Below, piece after piece: positions 54,367 through 63,898 of a DNA stretch of 64,000 bases. The stretch comes from Hydrogenophaga sp. (GTDB lineage Bacteria; Pseudomonadota; Gammaproteobacteria; Burkholderiales; Burkholderiaceae_C), in contig NZ_WVZN01000009.1 in NCBI RefSeq assembly GCF_011772445.1, forward strand, positions 82,381 through 146,380, written 5' to 3'. The translations under genes and the position numbers were made by a program. Under the pieces are notes generated by a model, which ran no database searches, was not told the origin of the DNA, and was given only the letters and a program-made list of their open reading frames with translations. Position 1 is the stretch's first letter; the number at the start of each line of letters is the position of its first letter.

Positions 54367-55167
54367 ATGAACAAGCCGCCATGCATGGTCTGGCTGCCAG
54401 CCGACCACCGACTGCTGGGCGACCACGGGCATCAGATGCCCTTTCTGCTGCTGGGCGACAAGTACGCGCGGGCCGTGAAGGTCGGCGCCCAGGCCCAGCC
54501 CGTGATGTTTCCTCTGGCCGAGGTCGAGCAGATCGACGAGTTGCTCGGCATGGTCGACGGGGTGATGCTCACCGGGTCGCCGTCGAACGTGCATCCCTCG
54601 CACTTCCAGGAGGAGGTGGCCGACCCCAGCCTGCCCCTGGACGCCGAGCGCGACCTGCTGACGCTGGCGCTGGTGAAGGCCTGCGTGCACCAGGGCGTGC
54701 CGCTGCTGGGCGTGTGCCGCGGCTTCCAGGAGATCAACGTCGCCCTGGGCGGTGCGCTCTACCAGCGCGTGCACCAGGTGCCCGGCATGAACGACCACCG
54801 CGAGCCCAAGACCGCGCCGCCCGACGAGCAGTACGCGCCGCGCCACCCGATCCGCATCGCCCCGGACAGCGTGATGGCCGAGTGGGCCGGCGGCACCGAG
54901 GCCGAGGTGAATTCCCTGCACGGCCAGGGCATCGCGCGCCTGGCCGAGGGCCTGACGCCGCTGGCCTGGGCCCCGGACGGTCTGGTCGAGGCCTTCTGGG
55001 TGAAGGGCGCGCGCACCTTCGCCTACGCCGTGCAATGGCACCCCGAGTGGCGCTGCTGGGAGACGCCGTTCTACGCCAACATCTTCGAGGCCTTCGGCCG
55101 CGCCTGCCGCCAGCGGCGCAGCCTGCGCTTGCAGGCGAACGACCTGGCGCGCAGCCAGCCCGGGTAG
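54367..55167 (+). CDS. puuD: Gamma-glutamyl-GABA hydrolase (class I amidotransferase-like)
   Basis: A 266-residue peptidase C26. The nucleophile is Cys117 in LLGVCRGFQEINVALGG; the catalytic His and Glu are in QWHPEW near the end. It releases GABA from gamma-glutamyl-GABA in the Puu pathway. TGGAGA precedes the ATG at 54367. First gene of the rightward polyamine block, 53 bases before puuA. Confidence 0.9.
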   Translation: MNKPPCMVWLPADHRLLGDHGHQMPFLLLGDKYARAVKVGAQAQPVMFPLAEVEQIDELLGMVDGVMLTGSPSNVHPSHFQEEVADPSLPLDAERDLLTLALVKACVHQGVPLLGVCRGFQEINVALGGALYQRVHQVPGMNDHREPKTAPPDEQYAPRHPIRIAPDSVMAEWAGGTEAEVNSLHGQGIARLAEGLTPLAWAPDGLVEAFWVKGARTFAYAVQWHPEWRCWETPFYANIFEAFGRACRQRRSLRLQANDLARSQPG

Positions 55168-55220
55168 GTTCGATTCACGTACCCTGACACCCGAACCGAA
55201 ACCAACCCGAGGAACCGGCC

Positions 55221-56582
55221 ATGAGCGCCCCCAAGAACTTCAACGAGCTGGAGAGCTGGCTCAACGAACACCGCGTCACCGAAGTGGAATGCCTGGTGCC
55301 CGACCTGACCGGCGTGGCGCGCGGCAAGATCCTGCCGCGCGAGAAATTCACCGAGGACCGCGGCATGCGTCTGCCGCACGCCATCGTGGCCATGAGCGTG
55401 ACGGGCGAGCAGCCCGCCAGCGGCCCCTACTACGACGTGGTGGAGCCGACCGACCGCGACATGCAGCTGCGCCCCGACCCGACCACGGTGCGCATCGTGC
55501 CCTGGGCCACGGACCCCACGGCGCAGGTCATTCACGACTGCTTCGACCACAAGGGCAAGCTGGTGCCCTACGCGCCGCGCAGCGTGCTGCGCCGCATTTG
55601 CGGCCTGTACGAGGCCGAGGGCTGGGACCCGGTGATCGCGCCCGAGCTCGAGTTCTACCTGACCGCGCGCAACACCGACCCCAACACCCTGCTGCGCCCG
55701 CCCATCGGCCGCAGCGGGCGGGCCGAGACTTCGCGCCAGGCCTACTCCATCGACGCGGTGAACGAGTTCGATCCGCTGTTCGAGGAGATCTACGAGTACT
55801 GCAACCTCATGGGCCTGAACGTGGACACGCTGATCCACGAGATCGGCGCGGGGCAGATGGAGATCAACTTCTTCCACGACCACCCCCTGGGCCTGGCCGA
55901 CGAGGTCTTCTTCTTCAAGCGCACCGTGCGCGAGGCCGCGCTGCGCCACGACATGTACGCCACCTTCATGGCCAAGCCCATGGCGGGCGAGCCGGGCAGC
56001 GCCATGCACATGCACCAGAGCGTGCTGAACAAGGCCACGGGCCAGAACATCTTCAGCAACGCCGATGGCACGGCCTCCGACGAGTTCTTCCACTACATCG
56101 GCGGCCTGCAGCGCTACATCCCGGCGGCCATGGCCCTGGTGGCGCCGTACGTGAACAGCTACCGGCGCCTCTCCCGCCACACGGCCGCGCCGATCAACAT
56201 CGAGTGGGGGCACGACAACCGCACCGTGGGCATCCGCTCGCCGATCGCCTCGCCGGAAGCGCGCCGGGTGGAGAACCGCGTGATCGGCGCCGACGCCAAT
56301 CCCTACGTGGCCATGGCGATGACGCTGGCCTGCGGCTACCTGGGCATGAAGAACAAGATCAAGCCCAAACCCGAGATGAAGGGCGATGCCTACCTCTCGC
56401 CCTACGCGCTGCCGCGCAGCCTGGGCGAGGCCCTGGACTGGCTGCGCCGCGAGCCCGACCTGCACGAGGTGCTGGGCCACGAGTTCGTGACCATCTACAC
56501 CGAGATCAAGGAACTCGAGTTCGACGAGTTCATGAAGGTCATCTCGCCCTGGGAGCGCGAACACCTGTTGCTCCATGTGTGA
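55221..56582 (+). CDS. puuA: Gamma-glutamylputrescine synthetase (glutamine-synthetase family)
   Basis: A 453-residue GS-like ligase with the metal and ATP motifs VIAPELEFYL, EIGAGQMEINFFHDHP, GSAMHMHQSVLN and NIEWGHDNRTVGIRSP. It lacks the adenylylation-loop pattern of GlnA and follows puuD, so gamma-glutamylation of putrescine is the likely reaction. GAGGAA precedes the ATG. Confidence 0.9.
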   Translation: MSAPKNFNELESWLNEHRVTEVECLVPDLTGVARGKILPREKFTEDRGMRLPHAIVAMSVTGEQPASGPYYDVVEPTDRDMQLRPDPTTVRIVPWATDPTAQVIHDCFDHKGKLVPYAPRSVLRRICGLYEAEGWDPVIAPELEFYLTARNTDPNTLLRPPIGRSGRAETSRQAYSIDAVNEFDPLFEEIYEYCNLMGLNVDTLIHEIGAGQMEINFFHDHPLGLADEVFFFKRTVREAALRHDMYATFMAKPMAGEPGSAMHMHQSVLNKATGQNIFSNADGTASDEFFHYIGGLQRYIPAAMALVAPYVNSYRRLSRHTAAPINIEWGHDNRTVGIRSPIASPEARRVENRVIGADANPYVAMAMTLACGYLGMKNKIKPKPEMKGDAYLSPYALPRSLGEALDWLRREPDLHEVLGHEFVTIYTEIKELEFDEFMKVISPWEREHLLLHV

Positions 56583-56597
56583 ACTGGAATTTCTGCG

Positions 56598-58037
56598 ATG
56601 AACCCCAACCCCCTGATCGCTCCGCCTGCGCTGGTGCGCCGCGCCGAGCAGCACGACACCAAGGCCATCCAGGCGCTCGATAGCGCGCACTACATCCACC
56701 CCTTCACCGACCACGGCGACCTGGCCACGCGCGGCGCGCGCGTGATCACGCAGGCCCAGGGCATCTACATCTGGGACTCGGAGGGCCACAAGATCCTGGA
56801 CGCCATGAGCGGCCTGTGGTGCGTGAACGCGGGCTACGGCCGCAAGGAGCTGGCCGACGCGGCCTACCAGCAGCTCATGACGCTGCCCTACTACAACAGC
56901 TTCTTCCAGACCACCAACGTGCCGGCGGTGCAGCTCGCGGCCAAGCTCGCCGCGCTGGCGCCCGAGGTGAAGGGCCGCAAGTTCGAGCATGTCTTTTTCA
57001 GCTCCAGCGGCAGCGAGAGCAACGACACCAACGTGCGCCTGGTGCGCCGCTACTGGGACCTGATGGGCCAGCCCCAGCGCAAGACCATCATCGGCCGCCA
57101 CAACGCGTACCACGGCTCCACCATGGCGGGGGCCTCGCTCGGTGGCATGAGCGGCATGCACGCGCAGGGCGACCTGCCGATCCCGGGCATCGTGCACATC
57201 GACCAGCCCTATCACTTCGAGAACGCCAAACCCGGCGAGAGCGAAGCGGATTTCGGCCTGCGCGCGGCGCGGGCGCTGGAGGAGAAGATCCTGGAGATCG
57301 GCCCGGACAAGGTGGCGGCCTTCATCGCCGAGCCGGTGCAGGGCGCGGGCGGCGTGATCATCCCGCCGGCCACCTACTGGCCCGAGATCCAGCGCATCGT
57401 CGACCAGTACGGCATCCTGCTCATCAGCGACGAGGTGATCTGCGCCTTCGGCCGTCTGGGGCACTGGTTCGCCTACGAGAAGTTCGGCTACCGGCCCGAC
57501 CTGGTGACCTTTGCCAAGGGCGTGACCAGCGGCTACATCCCCCTGGGTGGCGTGATGGTGGGGGACCGCGTGGCGAAGGTGCTGATCGAGAAAGGCGGCG
57601 AGTTCAACCACGGCTACACCTACAGCGGCCATCCGGTGGCCTGCGCCGTGGGCCTGGCCAACGTGGAGCTGATGGAGCGCGAGGAGCTGCCGCGCAAGGT
57701 GCGCGAGGAACTGGCGCCCCATCTCGCCAAGCGCTTCGCCGAGATCGCCGAACACCCGCTGGTGGGCCTGGCCGAGACCTGCGGTTTCGTGGCCGGCCTG
57801 GTGCTGGTGAAGGACAAGGCCTCGAAGGCGATGTACGACCCGGAACTGGCCGTGGGCATGATGTGCCGCGCCCACTGCTTCCGCAACGGGCTGATCATGC
57901 GCGCCGTGGGCGACCGCATGATCATCGCGCCGCCGCTGGTGATGACGCGCGAGCAGATCGACGAGATGGTGGCCCTGATCCGCCGATGCCTGGACGACAC
58001 ACTGAGCGAATTGCGCCAGAAAGGCCTGCACGCATGA
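56598..58037 (+). CDS. spuC: Putrescine/polyamine-pyruvate aminotransferase (SpuC-like)
   Basis: A 479-residue class III aminotransferase. Family segments are HYIHPFTDHGDL near the N-terminus, VFFSSSGSESNDTNVRLVRRYW, AEPVQGAGGVIIPP, LLISDEVICAFGRLG and the PLP Lys307 in VTFAKGVTSGYIPLGG. SpuC transaminates putrescine to 4-aminobutanal with pyruvate as acceptor. It lies 15 bases after puuA, so the operon carries both the glutamylated and the direct putrescine routes. Confidence 0.87.
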   Translation: MNPNPLIAPPALVRRAEQHDTKAIQALDSAHYIHPFTDHGDLATRGARVITQAQGIYIWDSEGHKILDAMSGLWCVNAGYGRKELADAAYQQLMTLPYYNSFFQTTNVPAVQLAAKLAALAPEVKGRKFEHVFFSSSGSESNDTNVRLVRRYWDLMGQPQRKTIIGRHNAYHGSTMAGASLGGMSGMHAQGDLPIPGIVHIDQPYHFENAKPGESEADFGLRAARALEEKILEIGPDKVAAFIAEPVQGAGGVIIPPATYWPEIQRIVDQYGILLISDEVICAFGRLGHWFAYEKFGYRPDLVTFAKGVTSGYIPLGGVMVGDRVAKVLIEKGGEFNHGYTYSGHPVACAVGLANVELMEREELPRKVREELAPHLAKRFAEIAEHPLVGLAETCGFVAGLVLVKDKASKAMYDPELAVGMMCRAHCFRNGLIMRAVGDRMIIAPPLVMTREQIDEMVALIRRCLDDTLSELRQKGLHA

Positions 58038-58044
58038 CTAGAAT

Positions 58045-58077
58045 GACCGCCGATCCCTTTTCTGGGGCACGGCGGTC
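58045..58077 (+). promoter_or_regulatory. Hairpin in the spuC-potF gap
   Basis: Inverted repeat GACCGCCG / CGGCGGTC with inner TCCC/GGGG pairing gives a ~12-pair stem-loop just after the spuC stop, about 110 bases before potF. No T-run follows, so it could stabilise mRNA or modulate downstream expression rather than terminate. Confidence 0.4.
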
Positions 58078-58185
58078 GATGGAACGGGCTTCCCGGGTCT
58101 GGAACTTGCATGCCCTGGGCGGGTCATCCGCCGCCTGCATGAGCGGTTTTGGTCCCAACCCACCTCCCTTGGAGTGAGCATCACC

Positions 58186-59361
58186 ATGAAGAAGCACGTT
58201 CTGGTTCTCGCGATGGCGGCCGTGATGGTCGCCGCCTGCGGCAAGAAGGAGGAGCCCGCTCCTGCCCCCACACCGGCACCGGTGGCCACCGCCCCGGCGC
58301 CCGCGCCCGCCCCGGCCGGCCCGGTGCTCGACGACGAGAAGGTCCTCAACGTCTACAACTGGCCCGACTACATCACCGAGACCCTCATCGCCGACTTCGA
58401 GAAGGAGTACGGCATCAAGGTGAACTACGACACCTTCGAGAACAACGAGGCCCTGCACGCCAAGCTGGTGGCCGGCAACTCGGGCTACGACATCGTGATC
58501 CCCACGGCCGGCTTCGCCAAGAAGCAGATCGACGGCGGCCTGTACCAGCCCATCGACAAGAGCAAGCTCACGAACTACGGCAACCTCGATCCGGACTTCA
58601 TGGCCAAGATCGCCGGCGTGGACCCGGAGAACAAGCACCTGGTGCCCTGGGCCTGGGGCTTCACCACCGTGGGCATCAACAAGCAGAAGGTCGAGAAGGC
58701 GCTGGGTGGCATGGCCATGCCCGAGAACGCCTGGGACCTGGTGTTCGACCCGAAGTACTCGAGCAAGCTGCGCTCCTGCGGCATCGCCTACCTGGACTCG
58801 CCCAGCGAGATCCTGCCCGTGGCGCTGCACTACGTGGGCAAGCCCGCGTACAGCGAGAACCCCGAGGACTTCAAGGCCGCGCGTGAGATGCTGATGAAGG
58901 TGCGCAAGGACGTGCGCCTGTTCTCCAGCACCATGATCGACGACATCGCCAGCGGCAAGGCCTGCGCCTTCATCGGCTGGTCGGGCGACATCAACATCGC
59001 CGCCGACCGCGTGAAGGAAACCGGCGGCAAGGACGAGATCGTGCCGCTGCTGCCCACCGGCGGCGGTCTGGTGTTCATCGACACCATGGCCATTCCGAAG
59101 GACGCCAAGCACGTGAACAACGCGCACGTGTTCATCGACTTCTACCTGCGCGCCGCCAACGCCGCCGCCATGGCCAACGAGATGAACTACCCCACCGGCA
59201 ACAAGGCCGCGCTGCCCGACATCAAGGATGAGGTGAAGAGCAACAACACCATCTTCCTGGGCCCCGAGGACACGGCGCGCCTGATCCCCACGGGCGGTTT
59301 CTCGAACGAGATCTCCGGCACCCTCAACGACACCTACAACGCGTTCAAGCGCGGCAAGTAA
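58186..59361 (+). CDS. potF: Polyamine-binding lipoprotein of ABC importer
   Basis: A 391-residue PotF/SpuD-type receptor. It has a lipoprotein signal (VMVAAC, lipid Cys ~18) rather than a plain signal peptide, then a ~30-residue Ala/Pro linker and the mature start LNVYNWPDYI typical of PotF/PotD. AAGFAKKQIDGGLYQPID and VPWAWGFTTVGIN are further family segments. GGAG lies 11 bases before ATG 58186; a GTG at 58174 is less likely. It feeds PotABC encoded downstream. Confidence 0.92.
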   Translation: MKKHVLVLAMAAVMVAACGKKEEPAPAPTPAPVATAPAPAPAPAGPVLDDEKVLNVYNWPDYITETLIADFEKEYGIKVNYDTFENNEALHAKLVAGNSGYDIVIPTAGFAKKQIDGGLYQPIDKSKLTNYGNLDPDFMAKIAGVDPENKHLVPWAWGFTTVGINKQKVEKALGGMAMPENAWDLVFDPKYSSKLRSCGIAYLDSPSEILPVALHYVGKPAYSENPEDFKAAREMLMKVRKDVRLFSSTMIDDIASGKACAFIGWSGDINIAADRVKETGGKDEIVPLLPTGGGLVFIDTMAIPKDAKHVNNAHVFIDFYLRAANAAAMANEMNYPTGNKAALPDIKDEVKSNNTIFLGPEDTARLIPTGGFSNEISGTLNDTYNAFKRGK

Positions 59362-59386
59362 GTCCGGCACCCGCTCGGCACACACC

Positions 59387-59427
59387 GGGGCTGTTCATCC
59401 ACCAGGACGAACAGCCCCTTCGCTTTT
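59387..59427 (+). terminator. Terminator-like hairpin between potF and potA
   Basis: Perfect 10-base stem GGGGCTGTTC / GAACAGCCCC (59387-59396, 59409-59418), extended by TCC/GGA, then TTCGCTTTT. Placed between receptor and ATPase genes, it would partly terminate and so give more PotF than PotABC. Confidence 0.75.
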
Positions 59428-59441
59428 CTGGAGGCCCCTTC

Positions 59442-60539
59442 ATGTCCGATACCCCCGGCTACCTGGTGACCGAGAAAGTGGTCAAGCGCTTCGACGAAGC
59501 GCTGGCCGTCGACGAGGTGTCCCTGTCCATCCGCAAGGGCGAGATCTTTGCCCTGCTCGGCAGCTCGGGCTGCGGCAAGTCCACGCTGCTGCGCATGCTC
59601 GCGGGCTTCGAGACACCCACGTCCGGGCGCATCCTGCTCGGCGGGCAGGACGTGGCGGCGGTGCCGCCCTACGAGCGACCGGTGAACATGATGTTCCAGA
59701 GCTATGCGTTGTTCCCTCATCTGACGGTGTGGGAGAACGTGGCCTTCGGCTTGAAGCGCGAGGGCCTGCCCAAGGCCGAGATCCAGCAGCGCACCGACGA
59801 GATGCTGGGGCTGGTGCAGCTCACGCCGTTCGCCAAACGCAAACCACACCAGCTCTCGGGCGGACAGCAGCAGCGCGTGGCGCTGGCGCGCAGCCTGGCC
59901 AAGCGGCCCAAGCTGCTGCTGCTCGACGAACCGCTGGGCGCGCTGGACAAGAAGCTGCGCGAGCAGACGCAGTTCGAGCTGGTCAACATCATCGAGAAGG
60001 TGGGCGTGACCTGCGTGATGGTGACGCACGACCAGGAAGAGGCCATGACCATGGCCAGCCGCATCGCCATCATGAGCAAGGGCCGCGTGCTGCAGGTGGG
60101 CACGCCGGCCGAGATCTACGAGCACCCGGTGAACCGCTTCGTGGCCGACTTCATCGGCAACGTGAACCTGTTCGAGGGCAAACTCAGCGTGGACGAGCCC
60201 GACCGCTGCGCGGTGGCGAGCGGCATCGGCGAGATCCACGTGGGGCACGGCATGCCGGGCACCCTGGGCATGCCGGTGGCGCTGGCCGTGCGGCCCGAGA
60301 AGATCGAGATCAGCAAGGCGCCGCCGCCGCCCGACGCGGGTCCCAACGTGTTCAAGGGCAAAGTCAAGGAGATCGCCTACTTCGGCGCGCACAACACCTT
60401 CATCGTGCAGGCCGCCAACGGACAGCGCGTGAAGATCACCGAGGCCAACACCTCGCGCCACGACCTCTCCGACATCACCTGGGAGGACGAGGTGAACTTC
60501 TGGTGGTCCGACACGGCGGGCGTCGTTCTGAGGGACTGA
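59442..60539 (+). CDS. potA: Polyamine ABC transporter ATP-binding protein
   Basis: A 365-residue ATPase: Walker A GSSGCGKS (40-47), Q-loop MMFQSYALFPHLTV, signature LSGGQQQRVALARS, Walker B LLLLDEPLGALDKK, switch His in VTHDQEEAMT, and a C-terminal TOBE domain (about 285-360). Length and motifs fit PotA/PotG. TGGAGG precedes the ATG; it ends 2 bases before potB. Confidence 0.93.
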   Translation: MSDTPGYLVTEKVVKRFDEALAVDEVSLSIRKGEIFALLGSSGCGKSTLLRMLAGFETPTSGRILLGGQDVAAVPPYERPVNMMFQSYALFPHLTVWENVAFGLKREGLPKAEIQQRTDEMLGLVQLTPFAKRKPHQLSGGQQQRVALARSLAKRPKLLLLDEPLGALDKKLREQTQFELVNIIEKVGVTCVMVTHDQEEAMTMASRIAIMSKGRVLQVGTPAEIYEHPVNRFVADFIGNVNLFEGKLSVDEPDRCAVASGIGEIHVGHGMPGTLGMPVALAVRPEKIEISKAPPPPDAGPNVFKGKVKEIAYFGAHNTFIVQAANGQRVKITEANTSRHDLSDITWEDEVNFWWSDTAGVVLRD

Positions 60540-60541
60540 CC

Positions 60542-61447
60542 ATGAACCTCCCCATGCCCGGCAAGCGTTTCGTCATCGGCGTGCCCTATGGCTGGCTGCT
60601 GCTGTTTTTCTTCCTGCCCTTCCTGATCCTGCTGTACATCAGCTTCGTGGACATGGGCGGCGACATCAGCCCCTTCAAGCCGCTGTGGGACCCGGTCTCC
60701 GGCGTGCTGCACCTGAAGTACGAGAACTACCTCGACATCTTCCGCACGGAAGAGGGCGCACCGCTGTTTCGCACGCTCTACATCGACTCCTACCTGCGCT
60801 CCATCTGGTACGCGCTGCTCACGGCCATCTTCTGCCTGGTGATCGGCTACCCCTTCGCGTACTTCATCGCGCGCTCGCCGGCCAGCGTGCGGCCCGCCCT
60901 GCTGCTGCTGGTGATGCTGCCGTTCTGGACATCCTTCCTGCTGCGTGTGTACGCGTGGAAGGGCCTGCTGGCCGACCAGGGCGTCATCAACCGCTTCATG
61001 ATGGCCGTGGGCATCACCAGCGAACCCATCCCAATGCTGTACACCAACGTGTCCATGCTGGTGGGCATGACCTACGTGTACCTGCCCTTCATGATCCTGC
61101 CGCTGTACGCGAACCTGGTGAAGATGGACTTCCGCCTGCTGGAGGCCGCATACGACCTGGGCACCACGCCGTTCAAGGCCTTCTGGCTCGTCACGGTGCC
61201 GCTGTCCAAGGCCGGCATCATCGCGGGCTTCATGCTGGTGTTCATTCCCTGCGTGGGCGAATTCGTGATCCCCTCGCTGCTGGGCGGACCCGAGAACTAC
61301 ATGATCGGCCGCGTGGTGTGGGACGAGATGTTCACCGCCAACGACTGGCCCAAGGCCACCGCGCTGGCTGTGGTGATGATCGCCATCATCGTGATTCCGC
61401 TGGCGTTCTATTACAAGTACGCGGGCGAGCAGGCCGAGAAACGCTGA
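60542..61447 (+). CDS. potB: Polyamine ABC transporter permease (PotB/PotH type)
   Basis: A 301-residue permease with six helices and the coupling segment EAAYDLGTTPFKAFWLVTVPLSKAGI. The first helix LLLFFFLPFLILLYISF and YANLVKMDFRLLEAAYDLG are typical of PotB/PotH. Two bases after potA, 12 before potC. Confidence 0.92.
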   Translation: MNLPMPGKRFVIGVPYGWLLLFFFLPFLILLYISFVDMGGDISPFKPLWDPVSGVLHLKYENYLDIFRTEEGAPLFRTLYIDSYLRSIWYALLTAIFCLVIGYPFAYFIARSPASVRPALLLLVMLPFWTSFLLRVYAWKGLLADQGVINRFMMAVGITSEPIPMLYTNVSMLVGMTYVYLPFMILPLYANLVKMDFRLLEAAYDLGTTPFKAFWLVTVPLSKAGIIAGFMLVFIPCVGEFVIPSLLGGPENYMIGRVVWDEMFTANDWPKATALAVVMIAIIVIPLAFYYKYAGEQAEKR

Positions 61448-61459
61448 GGAGGCACACGC

Positions 61460-62296
61460 ATGAAACCCGTCCTCGAAAAGCACTTCGGCAAGGTCTGGCT
61501 GCTGGTGGTCTTCGGCTTCCTGTACCTGCCGCTGGCCTTCATGGTGCTGTTCTCGTTCAACAGCACGCGCACCGACGCGCGTTTCACCGGCTTCTCGATG
61601 CGCTGGTACGAGGCCCTGCTCAACGACAGCAAGATCGTCGACGGCTTCTTCCTCTCGCTCAAGATCGCCGCGGTCACGGGCCTGCTGTCGGCGGTGCTGG
61701 CCACCTTCGCGGCCTTCGTGCTGGTGCGCTACCGGCGCTTCCTGGGCCGCACGGTGTTCAGCGGCATGGTGAACGCGCCGCTGGTGATGCCCGAGGTGAT
61801 CACCGGCCTGTCGCTGCTGCTGCTGTTCGTGGGGGCGCAGAACCTCTTCGGCTGGCCGCAGCGCGGCATGCTCACCATCGTCCTGGGCCACACGCTGCTG
61901 GGCATGGCCTACGGCATGGTGGTGATCCAGAGCCGCCTGCTGGAGATGGACCGCTCGATCGAGGAGGCGGCCATGGACCTGGGCGCCCGGCCGCACCAGG
62001 TGTTCTTCCTGGTCACGCTGCCCAACATCTTCCAGGCCATCCTGGCGGCCTTCCTGCTGGCCTTCACGCTGTCGTTCGACGACGTGGTGATCACCGAATT
62101 CCTGAGCGGCCCGGGCGTGAGCACCTTGCCGCAGGTGATCTTCGGCTACGCACGCCGGGGCATCAACCCGACGATCTACGCGGCGGCCACGATCCTCATC
62201 GTGACCGTGACCATCGTGGTGGTGGCCTACGCGGTGTGGGTGGCGCGCGCCACGCGCAAGCGCGAGCGGGAGATGGCGGCGGCGATCCGGGGTTGA
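61460..62296 (+). CDS. potC: Polyamine ABC transporter permease (PotC/PotI type)
   Basis: A 278-residue permease with six helices: start LLVVFGFLYLPLAFMVLFSFN and coupling segment EEAAMDLGARPHQVFFLVTLPNIFQAILA. FTLSFDDVVITEFLSGPG near residue 200 is a PotC/PotI hallmark. It forms the channel with PotB. Confidence 0.92.
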   Translation: MKPVLEKHFGKVWLLVVFGFLYLPLAFMVLFSFNSTRTDARFTGFSMRWYEALLNDSKIVDGFFLSLKIAAVTGLLSAVLATFAAFVLVRYRRFLGRTVFSGMVNAPLVMPEVITGLSLLLLFVGAQNLFGWPQRGMLTIVLGHTLLGMAYGMVVIQSRLLEMDRSIEEAAMDLGARPHQVFFLVTLPNIFQAILAAFLLAFTLSFDDVVITEFLSGPGVSTLPQVIFGYARRGINPTIYAAATILIVTVTIVVVAYAVWVARATRKREREMAAAIRG

Positions 62297-62397
62297 GCGA
62301 CCCAGTGGACGGCCAGCCCCTGCGCAAAGTGGCTGTTCACGCCAACGACCAAGGGGCGTAGCATGGGACCACTGTTGTTCCCTGCGCGCCCCTCGCC

Positions 62398-63888
62398 ATG
62401 ACCACCACCTCGCTCCAAGCCCCCTCCCTGTCCCTCGACGGCCGCGCCTTCATCAACGGCGAGCGCGTTGCCGCGCGCGACGGCCAGACCTTCGACTGCT
62501 TTTCGCCCGTGGACGGGCGCCTGCTGGCCCCCGTGGCGCGCGGACAGGCCGCCGACATCGATGCCGCCGTGGCGGCCGCGCGCGAGGCCTTCGAGGACCG
62601 CCGCTGGGCCGGCCTGCCGCCGGCCAGACGCAAGCGCGTGATGCAGGCCTTCGCCGACCAGATCCAGCAGCACGCCGACGAACTCGCGCTGACCGAGACG
62701 CTGGACATGGGCAAGCCCGTTCGCTACGCGCGTGCCGTGGACGTGAACAGCGCGGCCAACTGCATCCGCTGGTACGGCGAGGCGGTCGACAAGGTGTACG
62801 ACGAGATCGCGCCCACGCCCGACACGGCGCTGGCGCTGATCACGCGCGAGCCCCTGGGCGTGGTGGGCGTGATCGTGCCCTGGAACTACCCCATGATCAT
62901 GGCGGCCTGGAAGATCGCGCCGGCCCTGGCCGCGGGCAATTCGGTGGTCTTGAAGCCCAGCGAGAAGAGCCCGCTGACGGCGCTGCGCCTGGCCGAACTC
63001 GCGCTGGCCGCCGGCATTCCGCCGGGCGTGTTCAACGTGGTGCCGGGTTTCGGCCCCGAGGCCGGCAGCCCGCTGGCGCTGCACATGGACGTGGACTGCA
63101 TCGCCTTCACCGGCAGCACGCGCGTGGGCAAGCAGATCCACGTGATGGCGGGGCAGAGCAACCTCAAGCGCGCCTGGACGGAACTGGGCGGCAAGTCGCC
63201 CAACATCGTGTTCGCCGACTGTCCCGACATCGACAAGGCCGTGGAGGCCGCGGTGGGCAGCATCTTCTTCAACCAGGGCGAGAGCTGCAACGCGCCCTCG
63301 CGCCTGTTCGTGGAAGCGTCCATCAAGGAGGCCTTTCTCGAGAAGGCGCTGAAGCTGGTGCCGCAGTACCAGCCGGGCAACCCGCTGGAGAAGGCCACGG
63401 TGATGGGCGCGATCGTCGACAAGACGCAGATGGACACCGTGCTGCGCTACATCGACAGCGGCAAGAAGGAGGGCGCGAAGCTGCTGGCAGGCGGCGAGGC
63501 GGCCGAGCCCGTGAAGGGTGGCTGCTACGTGCTGCCCACCATCTTCGACGGCGTGAAGAACGACATGACCATTGCACGCGAGGAGATCTTCGGCCCGGTG
63601 CTGTCGGTGCTGTCTTTCACCGACGCGGCCGAGGTGGTGAAGCAGGCCAACAGCAACATCTACGGCCTGCAGGCGGCGGTGTGGACGCGCGACATCAACA
63701 AGGCGCATGGCGTGGCGCGCGCGCTGCGCGCGGGCACGGTGCACGTGAACCAGTACGACGAGGACGACATCACCGTGCCTTTCGGTGGCTTCAAGCAGAG
63801 CGGCGTGGGCCGCGACAAGTCGCTGCACGCCTTCGACAAGTACACCGAAGTGAAAACCACGTGGATACGGATCGACAGCCCTATTTGA
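62398..63888 (+). CDS. puuC: Gamma-glutamyl-gamma-aminobutyraldehyde dehydrogenase-like ALDH
   Basis: A 496-residue aldehyde dehydrogenase. Catalytic Cys297 lies in NQGESCNAPSR, general base Glu262 in ELGGKSPN, and the cofactor segment VIVPWNYPMIMAAWKIAPAL is intact. The context (puuA, spuC, pot genes before; gabT after) supports oxidation of gamma-glutamyl-aminobutyraldehyde and/or 4-aminobutanal. No Shine-Dalgarno is obvious before the ATG. Confidence 0.88.
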   Translation: MTTTSLQAPSLSLDGRAFINGERVAARDGQTFDCFSPVDGRLLAPVARGQAADIDAAVAAAREAFEDRRWAGLPPARRKRVMQAFADQIQQHADELALTETLDMGKPVRYARAVDVNSAANCIRWYGEAVDKVYDEIAPTPDTALALITREPLGVVGVIVPWNYPMIMAAWKIAPALAAGNSVVLKPSEKSPLTALRLAELALAAGIPPGVFNVVPGFGPEAGSPLALHMDVDCIAFTGSTRVGKQIHVMAGQSNLKRAWTELGGKSPNIVFADCPDIDKAVEAAVGSIFFNQGESCNAPSRLFVEASIKEAFLEKALKLVPQYQPGNPLEKATVMGAIVDKTQMDTVLRYIDSGKKEGAKLLAGGEAAEPVKGGCYVLPTIFDGVKNDMTIAREEIFGPVLSVLSFTDAAEVVKQANSNIYGLQAAVWTRDINKAHGVARALRAGTVHVNQYDEDDITVPFGGFKQSGVGRDKSLHAFDKYTEVKTTWIRIDSPI

Positions 63889-63898
63889 GGAGAGCGCC

